Shown: positions 8,716 to 17,345 of the stretch, in pieces
Layout of the letters: every line of letters starts with the position of its first letter
How positions within the stretch are numbered: position 1 is the stretch's first letter
DNA from: JBJGXI01 sp045635475
GTDB taxonomy: Bacteria > Bacillota > Bacilli > Bacillales > Amphibacillaceae
DNA length: 64,000 nucleotides
NCBI RefSeq assembly: GCF_045635475.1
Contig: NZ_JBJGXI010000005.1
Coordinates: 85,437 to 149,436, forward strand
Direction: 5' to 3'
Position numbers and translations under genes: made by a program
Notes under the pieces: model-generated
The model's database searches: none
Told to the model about the DNA's origin: nothing
What the model saw: only the letters and a program-made list of their open reading frames with translations

Positions 8716-9246
8716 TTATAGAAACACAATCGATACAACGACGATTGATGCTATTATACCAATAAAATCAGCTACCAGTCCAACTTTTAAAGCATCCCCC
8801 ATTCTTCTAATACCGACAGCACCAAAATAAACAGTAATAATATATAAGGTTGTGTCCGTACTCCCTTGCATTGTAGAAGCCAATCGACCGATAAAACTAT
8901 CTGGTCCGTACGTGCTAATTAACTCTGTCATCATACTCAGCGCGGCTGTTCCTGAGATTGGCCGCACAATCGCCAATGGGACAATTTCTGACGGAATGCC
9001 GACAGCGGAAAGTGCTGGGGAGATAAAATCTATTGCTGCATCTAGCGCACCTGATCCTCTTAGAATAGCAATCGACACCATCATACCTAACAAAAAAGGA
9101 AGAAGAGAAACTGCCATTTTCACTCCTTCTTTTCCTCCTTCTACGAAAATCTCATACGTTGCAAGCCGCTTCCAAGTTGCTGTAACAAGTACTAATAAAA
9201 TAATACACGGGATTAGCCATGTACTAATTGTCGTAATTAGACTCAT
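8716..9246 (-). CDS. spmB: Spore maturation protein SpmB
   Basis: A 176-residue membrane protein of the nucleoside-recognition (Gate) domain family, matching SpmB. Several hydrophobic helices surround the family signature region (PLAIVRPISGTAALSMM). In B. subtilis SpmA and SpmB are made in the mother cell and are needed for normal spore core dehydration and heat resistance. The gene overlaps the end of spmA by four bases and is last in the dacB-spmA-spmB operon. Confidence 0.93.
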   Translation of the reverse strand: MSLITTISTWLIPCIILLVLVTATWKRLATYEIFVEGGKEGVKMAVSLLPFLLGMMVSIAILRGSGALDAAIDFISPALSAVGIPSEIVPLAIVRPISGTAALSMMTELISTYGPDSFIGRLASTMQGSTDTTLYIITVYFGAVGIRRMGDALKVGLVADFIGIIASIVVVSIVFL

Positions 9247-9833
9247 TGTTTATTTTTCCGCACCCTTCTATAATAGAATAGCCGATCGACTATAATCGCA
9301 GAAATTGAAGTGATGATTGTTGCGATCAGGGTTGTACCAACAATCTCAGTAGGGGCCGCAGAGTCATATTGCATACGAATCGCAATCACTGTCGATGGTA
9401 CGATCGTTAAACTAGAGGTATTAATGACTAAAAAGGTAATCATTGACCTTGACGCATGATCGGACCCACTCAACCGCTTCATTTCCTCCATGGCCTTAAT
9501 TCCCATTGGTGTTGCGGCATTTCCTAATCCGAATAAGTTTGCTGTAAAGTTAGAAAGTATATAGCCCATTGCCGGATCGTCTTTTGGTATTTCAGGGAAT
9601 AACCTCGTCACAACTGGACGAAAAAGCCTGGCTAGCATGCGTAATAACCCAGCATGCTCAGCCACACGCATCAAACCTAACCAAAATACAAGAACACTAA
9701 TTAAGCCTATGGATAAGGTAACCGCATCATCAGCACTTTCAAATAAAGCTCTATTTACCTCATCCATTGTTCCATTAAACATCGCATAGACGATGCCAAT
9801 GATAGCCATCGAAGCCCAAATGATGTTTACCAT
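9243..9833 (-). CDS. spmA: Spore maturation protein SpmA
   Basis: A 196-residue polytopic membrane protein of the nucleoside-recognition/Gate family, with the signature FGLGNAATPMGIKAMEEM. It acts with SpmB in late spore core dehydration. It starts one base after the dacB stop codon and overlaps spmB, so the three genes are almost certainly one transcript, in the same order as in B. subtilis where sigma-E drives them. The C-terminal end is basic and probably cytoplasmic. Confidence 0.93.
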   Translation of the reverse strand: MVNIIWASMAIIGIVYAMFNGTMDEVNRALFESADDAVTLSIGLISVLVFWLGLMRVAEHAGLLRMLARLFRPVVTRLFPEIPKDDPAMGYILSNFTANLFGLGNAATPMGIKAMEEMKRLSGSDHASRSMITFLVINTSSLTIVPSTVIAIRMQYDSAAPTEIVGTTLIATIITSISAIIVDRLFYYRRVRKNKQ

Positions 9834-9834
9834 A

Positions 9835-10935
9835 TTACAAAACCCCTGTTAAGCGGTGGAACATTGTTAATACAGATTGTAGGAAATGCGGTTCTTCTCT
9901 CTCATCTGAATAAATCGCTGTTTCAGCTACTATATTCCCGTCTAACTTGTACAATTTTTTCCCAATTACATCTCCATCTTTTTCTTCAAGTGCTTCTGGA
10001 CTAATGTACGTTGAGACTTCCATTTTATATAGTTCATCTTCTGCAAGCGGTATGGATAGATTTTCTCGTACAAAGCCATTAATGAATACTTCCGAATTGT
10101 TTATGTTATACGTTTCTTTACCTTTTTCCTCTATTTTTTCCATGTCAAATTGTTCAAATCCCCAATCAAACAACCGCATATGGTCGTTCCAATCATCTGG
10201 TCCATCAATCGTGACGACAATTAACTGCATGCCATCTTTTTCTGCAGTTGTAACGAGTGATCGTCCAGCCGCTTTGGTATAGCCTGTTTTACCACCTGTA
10301 CAATACTCATAATACTGTGTTAATAATCTGTTTTTATTTCCCCAAGCATATTCTCGTGTTTCCGCTTTATGAGATTTAGCTCCAGTCACTTCTTTAAAAA
10401 CGTCATTCTCCATTGCATAGCGCATTAATAACGCCATGTCGTAAGCGGTTGAGTAATGCGTGTCGGAATCCAATCCATGCGGATTATCAAAGTGACTACT
10501 TGTCATACCGAGCCACGCTGCTTTTTCATTCATCAAATGCACAAAGCCTTCCACGCTACCACCAACATGTTCTGCTATAGCTACTGCAGCATCATTGCCG
10601 GACCGAAGCATAAGACCATATACGAGATCTTCCAGTTTCATTTTCTCTCCCTCTTCTAAATAAACCGAAGAGCCCTCCGTGTAGACAGAGCGATGGCTAA
10701 TTGTAGCATCGGTGTCCAGCTTACCTGATTCTATAGCTATAATTGCTGTCATTATTTTTGTTATACTCGCAATTAAATTTGGGTCATTGGCTGCTTTTTC
10801 AAATAACACTCGACCAGTAGATTGTTCCATTAGTATCGCATTTCTAGCTGATACGTTCGGTTTCGCATCTACTTTTATTGGAAGTGCAAACAATAGCAAA
10901 TTTATACTGCATACTATTAATATTACGTGCTTCAA
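9835..10935 (-). CDS. dacB: Sporulation D-alanyl-D-alanine carboxypeptidase DacB (PBP5*)
   Basis: A penicillin-binding protein of the S11 serine peptidase family that trims peptidoglycan peptides and in sporulation adjusts spore cortex cross-linking. The catalytic motifs are SITK (residues 57-60 from the chosen start), SGN in LRSGNDAAVA, and KTG in TGGKTGYT. A signal peptide ends near AKPNVSA. I choose the TTG start at 10933-10935, preceded by GGGAGG eight bases upstream; an ATG twelve codons earlier lacks such a site and would place hydrophilic residues before the signal peptide. First gene of the dacB-spmA-spmB operon. Confidence 0.9.
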   Translation of the reverse strand: MKHVILIVCSINLLLFALPIKVDAKPNVSARNAILMEQSTGRVLFEKAANDPNLIASITKIMTAIIAIESGKLDTDATISHRSVYTEGSSVYLEEGEKMKLEDLVYGLMLRSGNDAAVAIAEHVGGSVEGFVHLMNEKAAWLGMTSSHFDNPHGLDSDTHYSTAYDMALLMRYAMENDVFKEVTGAKSHKAETREYAWGNKNRLLTQYYEYCTGGKTGYTKAAGRSLVTTAEKDGMQLIVVTIDGPDDWNDHMRLFDWGFEQFDMEKIEEKGKETYNINNSEVFINGFVRENLSIPLAEDELYKMEVSTYISPEALEEKDGDVIGKKLYKLDGNIVAETAIYSDEREEPHFLQSVLTMFHRLTGVL

Positions 10936-11059
10936 CCCTTCTACCTCCCTGCCTTCGGTATATCTATACAAGTTTATGCGAAAAGGACAGGCGTATGAGT
11001 GAAATTTAATTAAGTTCTATTTAAAATGAAGTTAGTTAACACTAGTAGGTACACTCGGC

Positions 11060-11250
11060 GAGAGTGGTTCGCTTATTTGGAGGTGTAGCGACAGATGCAA
11101 GTGAAAATCTTACTGAGAACTGTCACTTGTGGGGGTGATTCGACAGTTGTGGGTTGACATCTACTTGGGAACTGCCGCTAGTTGGGTTGATTCAACAGAT
11201 GTGCGTTGGCTTCCGATTGGGAAATGTCGCTAGTTGGCTTGATGTGAATG
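11060..11250. repeat. Degenerate 51-53 bp tandem repeat
   Basis: The 620-base gap upstream of dacB has no credible gene. Within it about three and a half imperfect copies of a roughly 52-bp unit follow each other, starting near 11062, 11115, 11168 and 11219. Shared words are GGAACTG.CGCTAGTTGG, GGTTGATTCAACAG and its variant GGTGATTCGACAG. The copies differ at many places, so the array is old or diverging. No protein is encoded through it in any frame. Confidence 0.65.
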
Positions 11251-11554
11251 GATAGGTTAGAATGAAAAATCACCAAATTTTCACTGACAAACAACTCTTG
11301 TTTGTTATAAGCCAGCTTACAGCAAGCATTTCATTAAATAGGTGCACATTCGGCAACATAAAAGATCACCGACTCACACTCTCGAAACAGAAATCACAAC
11401 CACCTAAATCACGTCACATAAGTGAAGCAGAATAGAAAACTAAACTATGCTGTGGAATCCGTACTTTTCCAAGGCTGTCGTTTAGGCACACCATTAATCA
11501 CTAAATCGGATTTAAGCTATTAACCCTCACAATGTCTTCTCACAAATTAAAAGA

Positions 11555-11592
11555 ATAGCAAGCCTCCTACCTATCGGTAAGAGGCTTGCTAT
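11555..11592 (-). terminator. Terminator after SOD gene
   Basis: A 12-base stem (ATAGCAAGCCTC pairing with GAGGCTTGCTAT) begins at the stop codon of the superoxide dismutase gene and is followed on the minus strand by a T-rich stretch. Confidence 0.75.
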
Positions 11593-12467
11593 TAAAATAA
11601 TGGCCACTCTAGTGTTTTTGCTTTTGCAAATCGACCTTGCACATCTTCCCAATTAACAACATTCCACCAATTATTCACATAATCTCCTCGTTTGGTTTGA
11701 TATTGCAAGTAGTATGCATGCTCCCAAACGTCTAGTACGAGTAAAGGAATGACATCCCATAAACTAAACATTTGATGTTTTTCTACGGTTTGTACACCAA
11801 GCCTAGCTGCCCTTGGTTGCCAGACAAGAATTGCCCACCCTACACCTTCGACAGATTTAGCTGCTTCTGAGAACAATTGTTTAAATTGCTGAAACGAACC
11901 AAAATCCTTGTTAATCTGTGCCAGTAAGGAACCAGATGGTTTGCCACCACCACGCGGTGACATATTAAACCAAAAGATGGTGTGCAAGTAATGTCCTGAC
12001 CCATTAAATGCTTGCTCCCGCATCCAATGTTTTATTAAATCCTTATCTAGATTTTTCTTATATAATTCTTTTTCTGCCTTATTAAGACCATCGACATATG
12101 ATTGGTGGTGCTTATCGTGGTGTAGTCTCATAATTTCTTCGGCAATATATGGCTCTAGCGCATTATATTTATACGGAAGTGGTGGCAAGCGATGATTGCC
12201 TATTGCTACATAATCTTGTTGACGGGGTTGTTCTTTTAACGCTGCTAATAGATAAATTAGCTTCTGACTTTTTTGTTGTAAATCGATAATCTCATTGTCG
12301 GTTATGTCGTCTTTATCAATTTTCTTTTGAACGAGCGCTTTCCATTCTGAAAACTGTGTTTTCCATTCTGTTAACTCTTGCTTTTCATGTCCTAGTTTAC
12401 TAACTTGGGATTCTACCTTTTCTGCCCATTCTAATAATGCAGATAAGTACTCCTGTTTACTATTCAT
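11592..12467 (-). CDS. sodF: Superoxide dismutase (Fe/Mn) with N-terminal extension, SodF-like
   Basis: A 291-residue protein whose C-terminal 200 residues are an iron/manganese superoxide dismutase. Expected metal ligands are visible: His in HHDKHH, His in GHYLHTIFW, and Asp and His in DVWEHAYYL. About 95 residues of charged, probably helical sequence precede this domain, giving a length like B. subtilis SodF (about 280) rather than the roughly 200 of SodA. It dismutates superoxide in the cytoplasm. The gene stands alone between dacB and scpB with its own terminator. Iron versus manganese use cannot be decided by reading. Confidence 0.85.
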   Translation of the reverse strand: MNSKQEYLSALLEWAEKVESQVSKLGHEKQELTEWKTQFSEWKALVQKKIDKDDITDNEIIDLQQKSQKLIYLLAALKEQPRQQDYVAIGNHRLPPLPYKYNALEPYIAEEIMRLHHDKHHQSYVDGLNKAEKELYKKNLDKDLIKHWMREQAFNGSGHYLHTIFWFNMSPRGGGKPSGSLLAQINKDFGSFQQFKQLFSEAAKSVEGVGWAILVWQPRAARLGVQTVEKHQMFSLWDVIPLLVLDVWEHAYYLQYQTKRGDYVNNWWNVVNWEDVQGRFAKAKTLEWPLF

Positions 12468-12541
12468 CGAATCACCTCAGCTATAGCTTATGCTGTTTTT
12501 CTTCCTAGGTGATTGTCCTAGCTAAACCGCTCGAATATTGT

Positions 12542-13135
12542 TTATTCTTTGTCCGCACTCCATGATTCCTTGAAACGCTCAAAAAATAAATCTGCTTCCT
12601 GTTCTACATCTTCCTGCTCTACATCTTCAGGTAAAGGCGGCAGTTCCTCAATAGATTTTAAACCAAAATAAGTTAAGAAGTCCTTTGACGTTCCAAAAAG
12701 AATAGGACGACCAACACCTTCTTTTCTACCTACCTCTTCAACGAGAGATCTAGTAACTAATGTTTGTACCGGACGATCACTATTTACTCCCCGGATTTCT
12801 TCAATCTCTGTGCGCGTAATCGGCTGTTTATAAGCAATGATCGCTAATGTTTCTAATGCTGCTTGTGATAATCTTGATGATTGCGGTGTTTCCATCAATT
12901 TTTGGTAATAGAACGTATGCTCTGGTTTCGTTGTTAAATGGTAGATATCCTTCGATTGCATAATGGTAATACCACGTTCTAAATGCTCATACTCATACAC
13001 CAATTCATTAATGATATGATCAATTTCCGCTCGATTTAATTCTAATATTTTTTGCAATTGCTTCTTACTTAACCCTTCATCACCGGAAGCAAATAATAAC
13101 CCCTCTGTTATAGCTTTGAATTCTTTTATGTCCAC
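12542..13135 (-). CDS. scpB: Segregation and condensation protein ScpB
   Basis: A 197-residue protein with two winged-helix regions, matching ScpB (SETQAALETLAIIAYKQPIT-type core, here LSQAALETLAIIAYKQPIT). ScpB binds the ScpA kleisin and forms the SMC-ScpAB condensin that organises and segregates the chromosome. The acidic C-terminal tail contains a short duplicated EDVEQE stretch. The gene overlaps scpA by ten bases, so the two are co-translated. Confidence 0.94.
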   Translation of the reverse strand: MDIKEFKAITEGLLFASGDEGLSKKQLQKILELNRAEIDHIINELVYEYEHLERGITIMQSKDIYHLTTKPEHTFYYQKLMETPQSSRLSQAALETLAIIAYKQPITRTEIEEIRGVNSDRPVQTLVTRSLVEEVGRKEGVGRPILFGTSKDFLTYFGLKSIEELPPLPEDVEQEDVEQEADLFFERFKESWSADKE

Positions 13136-13878
13136 GTCTCATCCTCCATGTGATAAAGCATTAATTCTCCAAAAGGTTTGTTCTGCATACAATAGACATG
13201 CTTTGCTTTTATTAATTCCAAAATCGCAATAAATGTTGCGACAATGTGCGAGCGGACGGGTACTTCAAATAGTTGATGAAATGCCAATCCTTCTTTACTT
13301 TGACGCAACTGATGAAGCACTTCTTCCATGCGTACTTTTATCGGTATTTCTGCTCGTTGAATTCTCGTTTCTAACGGTTGATTCCATTTTTTTCGTTCAA
13401 ATACTTTACTCATCGCATGAAGCATATCATAAATGGAAACATCGCCTTGTACGACAGGTTGCTTCTCTTCAAAATAATCAAAGATTTGCGGTGGTCGTGT
13501 ATAGATTTGATTTGCTTCTAATTCTTTTTCTTTCAATGTATGTGCAGCATCTTTATATTTACGATATTCAATTAGTCTCCGCATTAGTTCTTCGCGTGGG
13601 TCTTCTTCATATGTATCGTCCTCTGAATCCAATTCTTGATTAGGAAGCAGCATCTGGCTTTTCATTGCAAGTAAGCTGGCTGCCATAACTAAGTATTCAC
13701 TAGCTACATTTAATTCCAACTGCTGCATGGTATGAATATAGTGCATATACTGCTCTGTAATCTCAGCAACAGGTATATCATAAATATCGATTTCATACTG
13801 GTTTATTAGATGCAACAGTAAGTCTAGAGGACCTTCAAAGGCATCGATCCTTACCTGGTAAGCGTTATTCACAACCAT
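13126..13878 (-). CDS. scpA: Segregation and condensation protein ScpA
   Basis: A 250-residue kleisin subunit of the SMC complex. The N-terminal domain begins with the hallmark FEGPLDLLLHLI, binds the SMC neck, and is followed by a Glu/Asp-rich linker. The C-terminal winged helix ends in VTFIAILELIK-like sequence (VATFIAILELIKAKHV), which contacts the SMC head. It bridges the two SMC ATPase heads together with ScpB. The gene overlaps scpB, as in most Bacillota. Confidence 0.95.
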   Translation of the reverse strand: MVVNNAYQVRIDAFEGPLDLLLHLINQYEIDIYDIPVAEITEQYMHYIHTMQQLELNVASEYLVMAASLLAMKSQMLLPNQELDSEDDTYEEDPREELMRRLIEYRKYKDAAHTLKEKELEANQIYTRPPQIFDYFEEKQPVVQGDVSIYDMLHAMSKVFERKKWNQPLETRIQRAEIPIKVRMEEVLHQLRQSKEGLAFHQLFEVPVRSHIVATFIAILELIKAKHVYCMQNKPFGELMLYHMEDETWT

Positions 13879-14000
13879 CTTCCTTCCAAACTTCCTGTAG
13901 AAATTTTAATTTTTGTCACATTCGCCTATACACATCTCTCCAATTTTCATAGGATATTAATGTAATACAATGATAATCCGAAAAAAGGAGGAATTCAATA

Positions 14001-14084
14001 ATGGGTGCAAATTATGGCGGCGGTTTTGCCTTAATTGTTGTGTTGTTCATTCTTCTAATTATCGTCGGTGCTGCATGGTTGTAA
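14001..14084 (+). CDS. YjcZ-family sporulation micropeptide
   Basis: A 27-residue peptide beginning ATG at 14001 and preceded by AAAGGAGG at the right distance. The sequence is a short Gly-rich head (MGANYGGGF) and a single hydrophobic helix (ALIVVLFILLIIVGAAW), the standard form of YjcZ/YczM-type sporulation peptides. Related peptides in B. subtilis are spore components of unclear function. It is one of very few plus-strand genes in this part of the window and has its own terminator. Confidence 0.85.
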   Translation: MGANYGGGFALIVVLFILLIIVGAAWL

Positions 14085-14094
14085 TACACCATTA

Positions 14095-14135
14095 GATAGC
14101 CGGGGCCTTTTTGAGCCCTGGCTAGCACCACTTTT
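14095..14135 (+). terminator. Terminator after YjcZ-type gene
   Basis: A stem formed by AGCCGGGGC and GCCCTGGCT with a short T-rich loop lies ten bases after the stop codon, followed by a short T-run (ACTTTTTAC). Confidence 0.7.
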
Positions 14136-14284
14136 TACAATGCCTTTTCTGTCTGCAAAGATTTACTTATCTACTTAGCCACAAAAACTATTATACTATA
14201 AGTGTCCAAAATTGGACAAAGCACGACTGATTTAGTTGTGGCTAACACTGAATTTAAAGTTAATAACAAACAGAATTAAAGCAA

Positions 14285-14318
14285 GAAAGCCAGCTCTGAT
14301 CCAAAGAGCTGGCTTTAA
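14285..14318 (-). terminator. Terminator after ribT
   Basis: An 11-to-13-base stem (AAAGCCAGCTCT pairing with AGAGCTGGCTTT) lies just downstream of the ribT stop on the minus strand. Confidence 0.7.
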
Positions 14319-14328
14319 TATCGTTTAT

Positions 14329-14673
14329 TTACAAATCACAACGTTTTAAAAATGCTTCTGTCTGATTAGTTGAACAAACCGTATATTTATTGTTAAAAAC
14401 GTCCTTCACACCTTGAACCATCTTTTGCCCCAAACCTAAGTTACGATGAGAAGGATTAACAGTAATATGCTGAATAATTGCCCGATCTTCTTCTGTAATC
14501 ACTCCTACCGCACCTAATATATCCTCTTCTTTCCATAAAAAGAGGTGCCAGTCTGGATTGTTTTCGTATTCTTTTATCGTCTGCTGCAGTCTTTTCACTT
14601 CTTTTTCGTCAGGCATAAAAGACAGCAAACCCATCGCAATTTTTTCGAAATTCTTTTTGTACCGAATTAGCAT
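14329..14673 (-). CDS. ribT: GNAT-family acetyltransferase RibT
   Basis: A 114-residue GNAT acetyltransferase closely matching RibT, which in B. subtilis is encoded with riboflavin genes although its substrate is unsettled. The acetyl-CoA-binding signature is visible as VNPSHRNLGLGQKM. The start is the ATG at 14671-14673 (MLIRYKKNFEKIAMG), preceded by GAGGGG; a longer upstream frame has no ribosome-binding site and no similarity to the family. Here it stands apart from any riboflavin genes, downstream of scpA. Confidence 0.85.
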   Translation of the reverse strand: MLIRYKKNFEKIAMGLLSFMPDEKEVKRLQQTIKEYENNPDWHLFLWKEEDILGAVGVITEEDRAIIQHITVNPSHRNLGLGQKMVQGVKDVFNNKYTVCSTNQTEAFLKRCDL

Positions 14674-14872
14674 ATGAGACCCCTCATTAAAAATTAGCAT
14701 CTGTAAAATAGTGAACGACCAATCATTCCGTTTCAATTCTTGTAAATAACTAAGATTACGTGAATTATATCGTATTAACAACGGATAGTCTATGGTAAAT
14801 AAGCACATTTAACAAAAGCGTAAATTATATCCATCTAATAGTATTCTTATGAGATGCGTTTATTATGTAATT

Positions 14873-15322
14873 TTACTTTGATCTCAAAATATGAATTATT
14901 TGGTAGCCGTCTGACATTTGTCCATTGCGTTTAAATGGAACAAGGTTGAACAGTGCCATCCAGCCATTAAACAACAGCAATAACTCGATGAAAAAACTTG
15001 TAAAATCTTGTTTAAACACATAAAGTACAACAACTACAAAAATATTTAAGATTGGTCCCGCTAGCGTAATAACAATCCGTTCAAGCTTTGTAAACTCGAC
15101 GGTCCGCGTACTTAAGGCCCTTCCTCCAAATAAAATATACTTGTGAAATACGACATTTATCTTAAGGAGCTTGATAGACTTAAACGCGTTGCCACTACCA
15201 ATATGCAGTGTAACCTCGTCTGCATTTACGAATACTGCTCCAAGGGCATGTCCAAATTCATGAACAATTATCCCAATTGGTGCTATAACAAGCATGTAAC
15301 AGACTAACAGAATAAATTCAAT
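14873..15322 (-). CDS. Small M50-family membrane metalloprotease
   Basis: A short site-2-protease-like protein. The zinc motif HEFGH lies in the first membrane segment (GIIVHEFGHALGAVF) and later segments include LAGPILNIFVVVV. The usual NPDG-type third motif is replaced by a MSDGYQII stretch near the C-terminus. The first ATG, at 15293-15295, has no Shine-Dalgarno sequence. An AGGGGA lies nine bases before an in-frame ATT at 15320-15322, which would add nine residues and complete the first membrane segment, so I give that longer form as the gene extent. A rare ATT start is inference. Its substrate is unknown. Confidence 0.65.
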   Translation of the reverse strand: MEFILLVCYMLVIAPIGIIVHEFGHALGAVFVNADEVTLHIGSGNAFKSIKLLKINVVFHKYILFGGRALSTRTVEFTKLERIVITLAGPILNIFVVVVLYVFKQDFTSFFIELLLLFNGWMALFNLVPFKRNGQMSDGYQIIHILRSK

Positions 15323-15372
15323 CGCGGACCATCCCCTTCCCGGTTCTCATAAAACAGCACCATAAGGACAAG

Positions 15373-15402
15373 AAAAAAGCGAGTCCGAAGACTCCCTTTT
15401 TT
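15373..15402 (-). terminator. Terminator after ppiB
   Basis: A stem of GGGAGTC and GACTCGC closed by a TTCG tetraloop, followed on the minus strand by TTTTTT, just after the ppiB stop. Confidence 0.8.
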
Positions 15403-15835
15403 ATACTTCTTCTACATGTACTTTTTTCATTACGTCACCTTGTTTAATTCTGAGTACAGTATCCATGCCTTCGGTAACTTGTCCAAAAACAGTGTGAACA
15501 CCGTTTAAATGTGGTTGTGCTTCATGCACAAGAAAGAATTGACTGCCGCCTGTATCTTTTCCTGCATGTGCCATTGAAAGAGAACCAGCAACGTGTTTAT
15601 GTGGATTTCCTTCTGTTTCACATTTGATCGTATAGCCTGGTCCACCAGCACCAGTTCCAGATGGGTCGCCACCTTGAGCTACGAAACCTGGAATAACACG
15701 GTGGAAAATCACGCCATCATAAAAGCCACTGTTCGCTAGTTTTTCAAAGTTTGCTACCGTGTTAGGAGCTGCTTCATCATACATTTCAATTTTAATTACT
15801 TCACCATTTTCAAATTCAATTGTTGCTTGTTTCAT
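15401..15835 (-). CDS. ppiB: Peptidyl-prolyl cis-trans isomerase PpiB (cyclophilin)
   Basis: A 144-residue cytoplasmic cyclophilin, one residue longer than B. subtilis PpiB. The catalytic core is visible as FHRVIPGFVAQGGDP, GGSQFF and LNGVHTVFGQV. It speeds cis-trans isomerisation of Xaa-Pro bonds during protein folding. AAAGGAGG precedes the ATG, and the gene is followed by a clean terminator. It lies next to lysA. Confidence 0.95.
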   Translation of the reverse strand: MKQATIEFENGEVIKIEMYDEAAPNTVANFEKLANSGFYDGVIFHRVIPGFVAQGGDPSGTGAGGPGYTIKCETEGNPHKHVAGSLSMAHAGKDTGGSQFFLVHEAQPHLNGVHTVFGQVTEGMDTVLRIKQGDVMKKVHVEEV

Positions 15836-15852
15836 GTTAAATTTCCTCCTTT

Positions 15853-17151
15853 TTATTCATACGATAAATCGTTTCTTACAACATCTTTAAATGTTTCACG
15901 CTGAATGACTAAACGATCTTCTCCATCTTCAATAAACACGACTGCCGCTTTCGGGAAACGATTATAATGATTGGACATGGAATAACCATATGCACCTGTA
16001 CTGAATACAGCGAGTAAATCTCCATGCTCTACAATGGGAACATCTAAATCCCATATTAACATATCTCCAGATTCGCAACACTTTCCAGCAATCGATACTT
16101 TTTCTACTAGCGGCTGATTTACTTTATTGGCAACAACTGCATCATACTTCGCTTGGTATAAGGCTGGTCGGATATTATCTGTCATACCGCCATCAACGGA
16201 CACGTATTTACGAACGTTTGGAATATCTTTGATTGATCCTAACGTATAAATAGTCGTACCCGCATTACCAACAATCGCTCTACCTGGCTCTATCCAAATT
16301 TCTGGTAACGACATATCATTCCGCTCTACCTGCTTTGTCACTTCTTTGACAAGCGCTTCCACATACCCGTTTAGCGGTAATGGATCATCATCTTTTGTAT
16401 AACGGATTCCAAAACCACCACCCAAATTTAATACTTGTGGTTCGTAATTATAGTCATTCTTCCACGCTTTAAACGTATCGAACAGCCTTCTCACTGCCAT
16501 TACAAAACCATCAGTCTCAAAAATTTGTGAACCGATATGACAATGTAATCCTTTTACGGAAATATTAGGTTCTTTTTGTACTAATTTAAAAGCTTGTTCT
16601 GCTTGACCATTGGATAAATCGAAGCCGAATTTTGAGTCTTCATTCCCTGTTAATATATAATCATGGGTGTGTGCCTCAATCCCAGGTGTAACCCGTAATA
16701 ACACGTTTACAGTGTGGTCATAGTTTTTTAGTACATCTTTTAATAACTCTATTTCATAAAAGTTATCGATCACAATACAACCAATTTTATGTTCGACTGC
16801 CATTTCTAGTTCTTGAAAGCTTTTATTGTTTCCATGCATATGAATTCTTTCTACAGGAAAATCCGCCTGTAATGCTGTATACAATTCTCCTTGAGATACC
16901 ACATCTAAGCTCAGCTTTTCTTGTTTAGCTATTTGAAGCATCGCAACAGATGAAAATGCTTTGCTTGCATAAGCAACTTGTGCCCGGATACCTAAGTGAT
17001 CAAAAGTATCTACAAAAGCTCTTGCATTATCACGAATCATATTAACATCATATACAAACAATGGCGTACCATATTTGTTTGCCAAATAGGCTGCATCAAC
17101 TCCACCTATAGTTAAATTCCCTTCCGTATTTGCTACAAGAGATCGGCTCAT
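15853..17151 (-). CDS. lysA: Diaminopimelate decarboxylase LysA
   Basis: A 432-residue PLP-dependent fold-type III decarboxylase that converts meso-diaminopimelate to L-lysine, the last step of lysine synthesis. PLP-binding Lys64 lies in YASKAFSS, with GGGFGIRY, the EPGRAIVGNAG phosphate-binding segment and CCESGD near the active site. Length is normal. It follows the spoVA genes as in B. subtilis and begins 17 bases before ppiB ends its own leader, so lysA and ppiB could share transcripts. Confidence 0.95.
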   Translation of the reverse strand: MSRSLVANTEGNLTIGGVDAAYLANKYGTPLFVYDVNMIRDNARAFVDTFDHLGIRAQVAYASKAFSSVAMLQIAKQEKLSLDVVSQGELYTALQADFPVERIHMHGNNKSFQELEMAVEHKIGCIVIDNFYEIELLKDVLKNYDHTVNVLLRVTPGIEAHTHDYILTGNEDSKFGFDLSNGQAEQAFKLVQKEPNISVKGLHCHIGSQIFETDGFVMAVRRLFDTFKAWKNDYNYEPQVLNLGGGFGIRYTKDDDPLPLNGYVEALVKEVTKQVERNDMSLPEIWIEPGRAIVGNAGTTIYTLGSIKDIPNVRKYVSVDGGMTDNIRPALYQAKYDAVVANKVNQPLVEKVSIAGKCCESGDMLIWDLDVPIVEHGDLLAVFSTGAYGYSMSNHYNRFPKAAVVFIEDGEDRLVIQRETFKDVVRNDLSYE

Positions 17152-17187
17152 TTATTCACACCTCCATACATGTCTAGACTGCAAGCG

Positions 17188-17254
17188 AAAATCCCTTATC
17201 ACCATTATCCATTATTCTACAACGAATAACATAATGATTAGGACAAGGGATTCT
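17188..17254 (-). terminator. Long imperfect hairpin between spoVAF and lysA
   Basis: AATCCCTT at 17190-17197 pairs with AAGGGATT at 17245-17252, and CATTAT/ATAATG plus TTATTC/GAATAA extend the stem inward. It lies after the spoVAF stop on the minus strand and ends in GGGATTTTC. It may terminate the spoVA transcript; the U-run is short. Confidence 0.45.
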
Positions 17255-17345
17255 ATAATGGTTAAGACTCATCTATAGAGGATATACATCTTAAGCCAAT
17301 AATAAAATTAATTTACCATAACTTGCAATACAGTTCAACTTTTAG

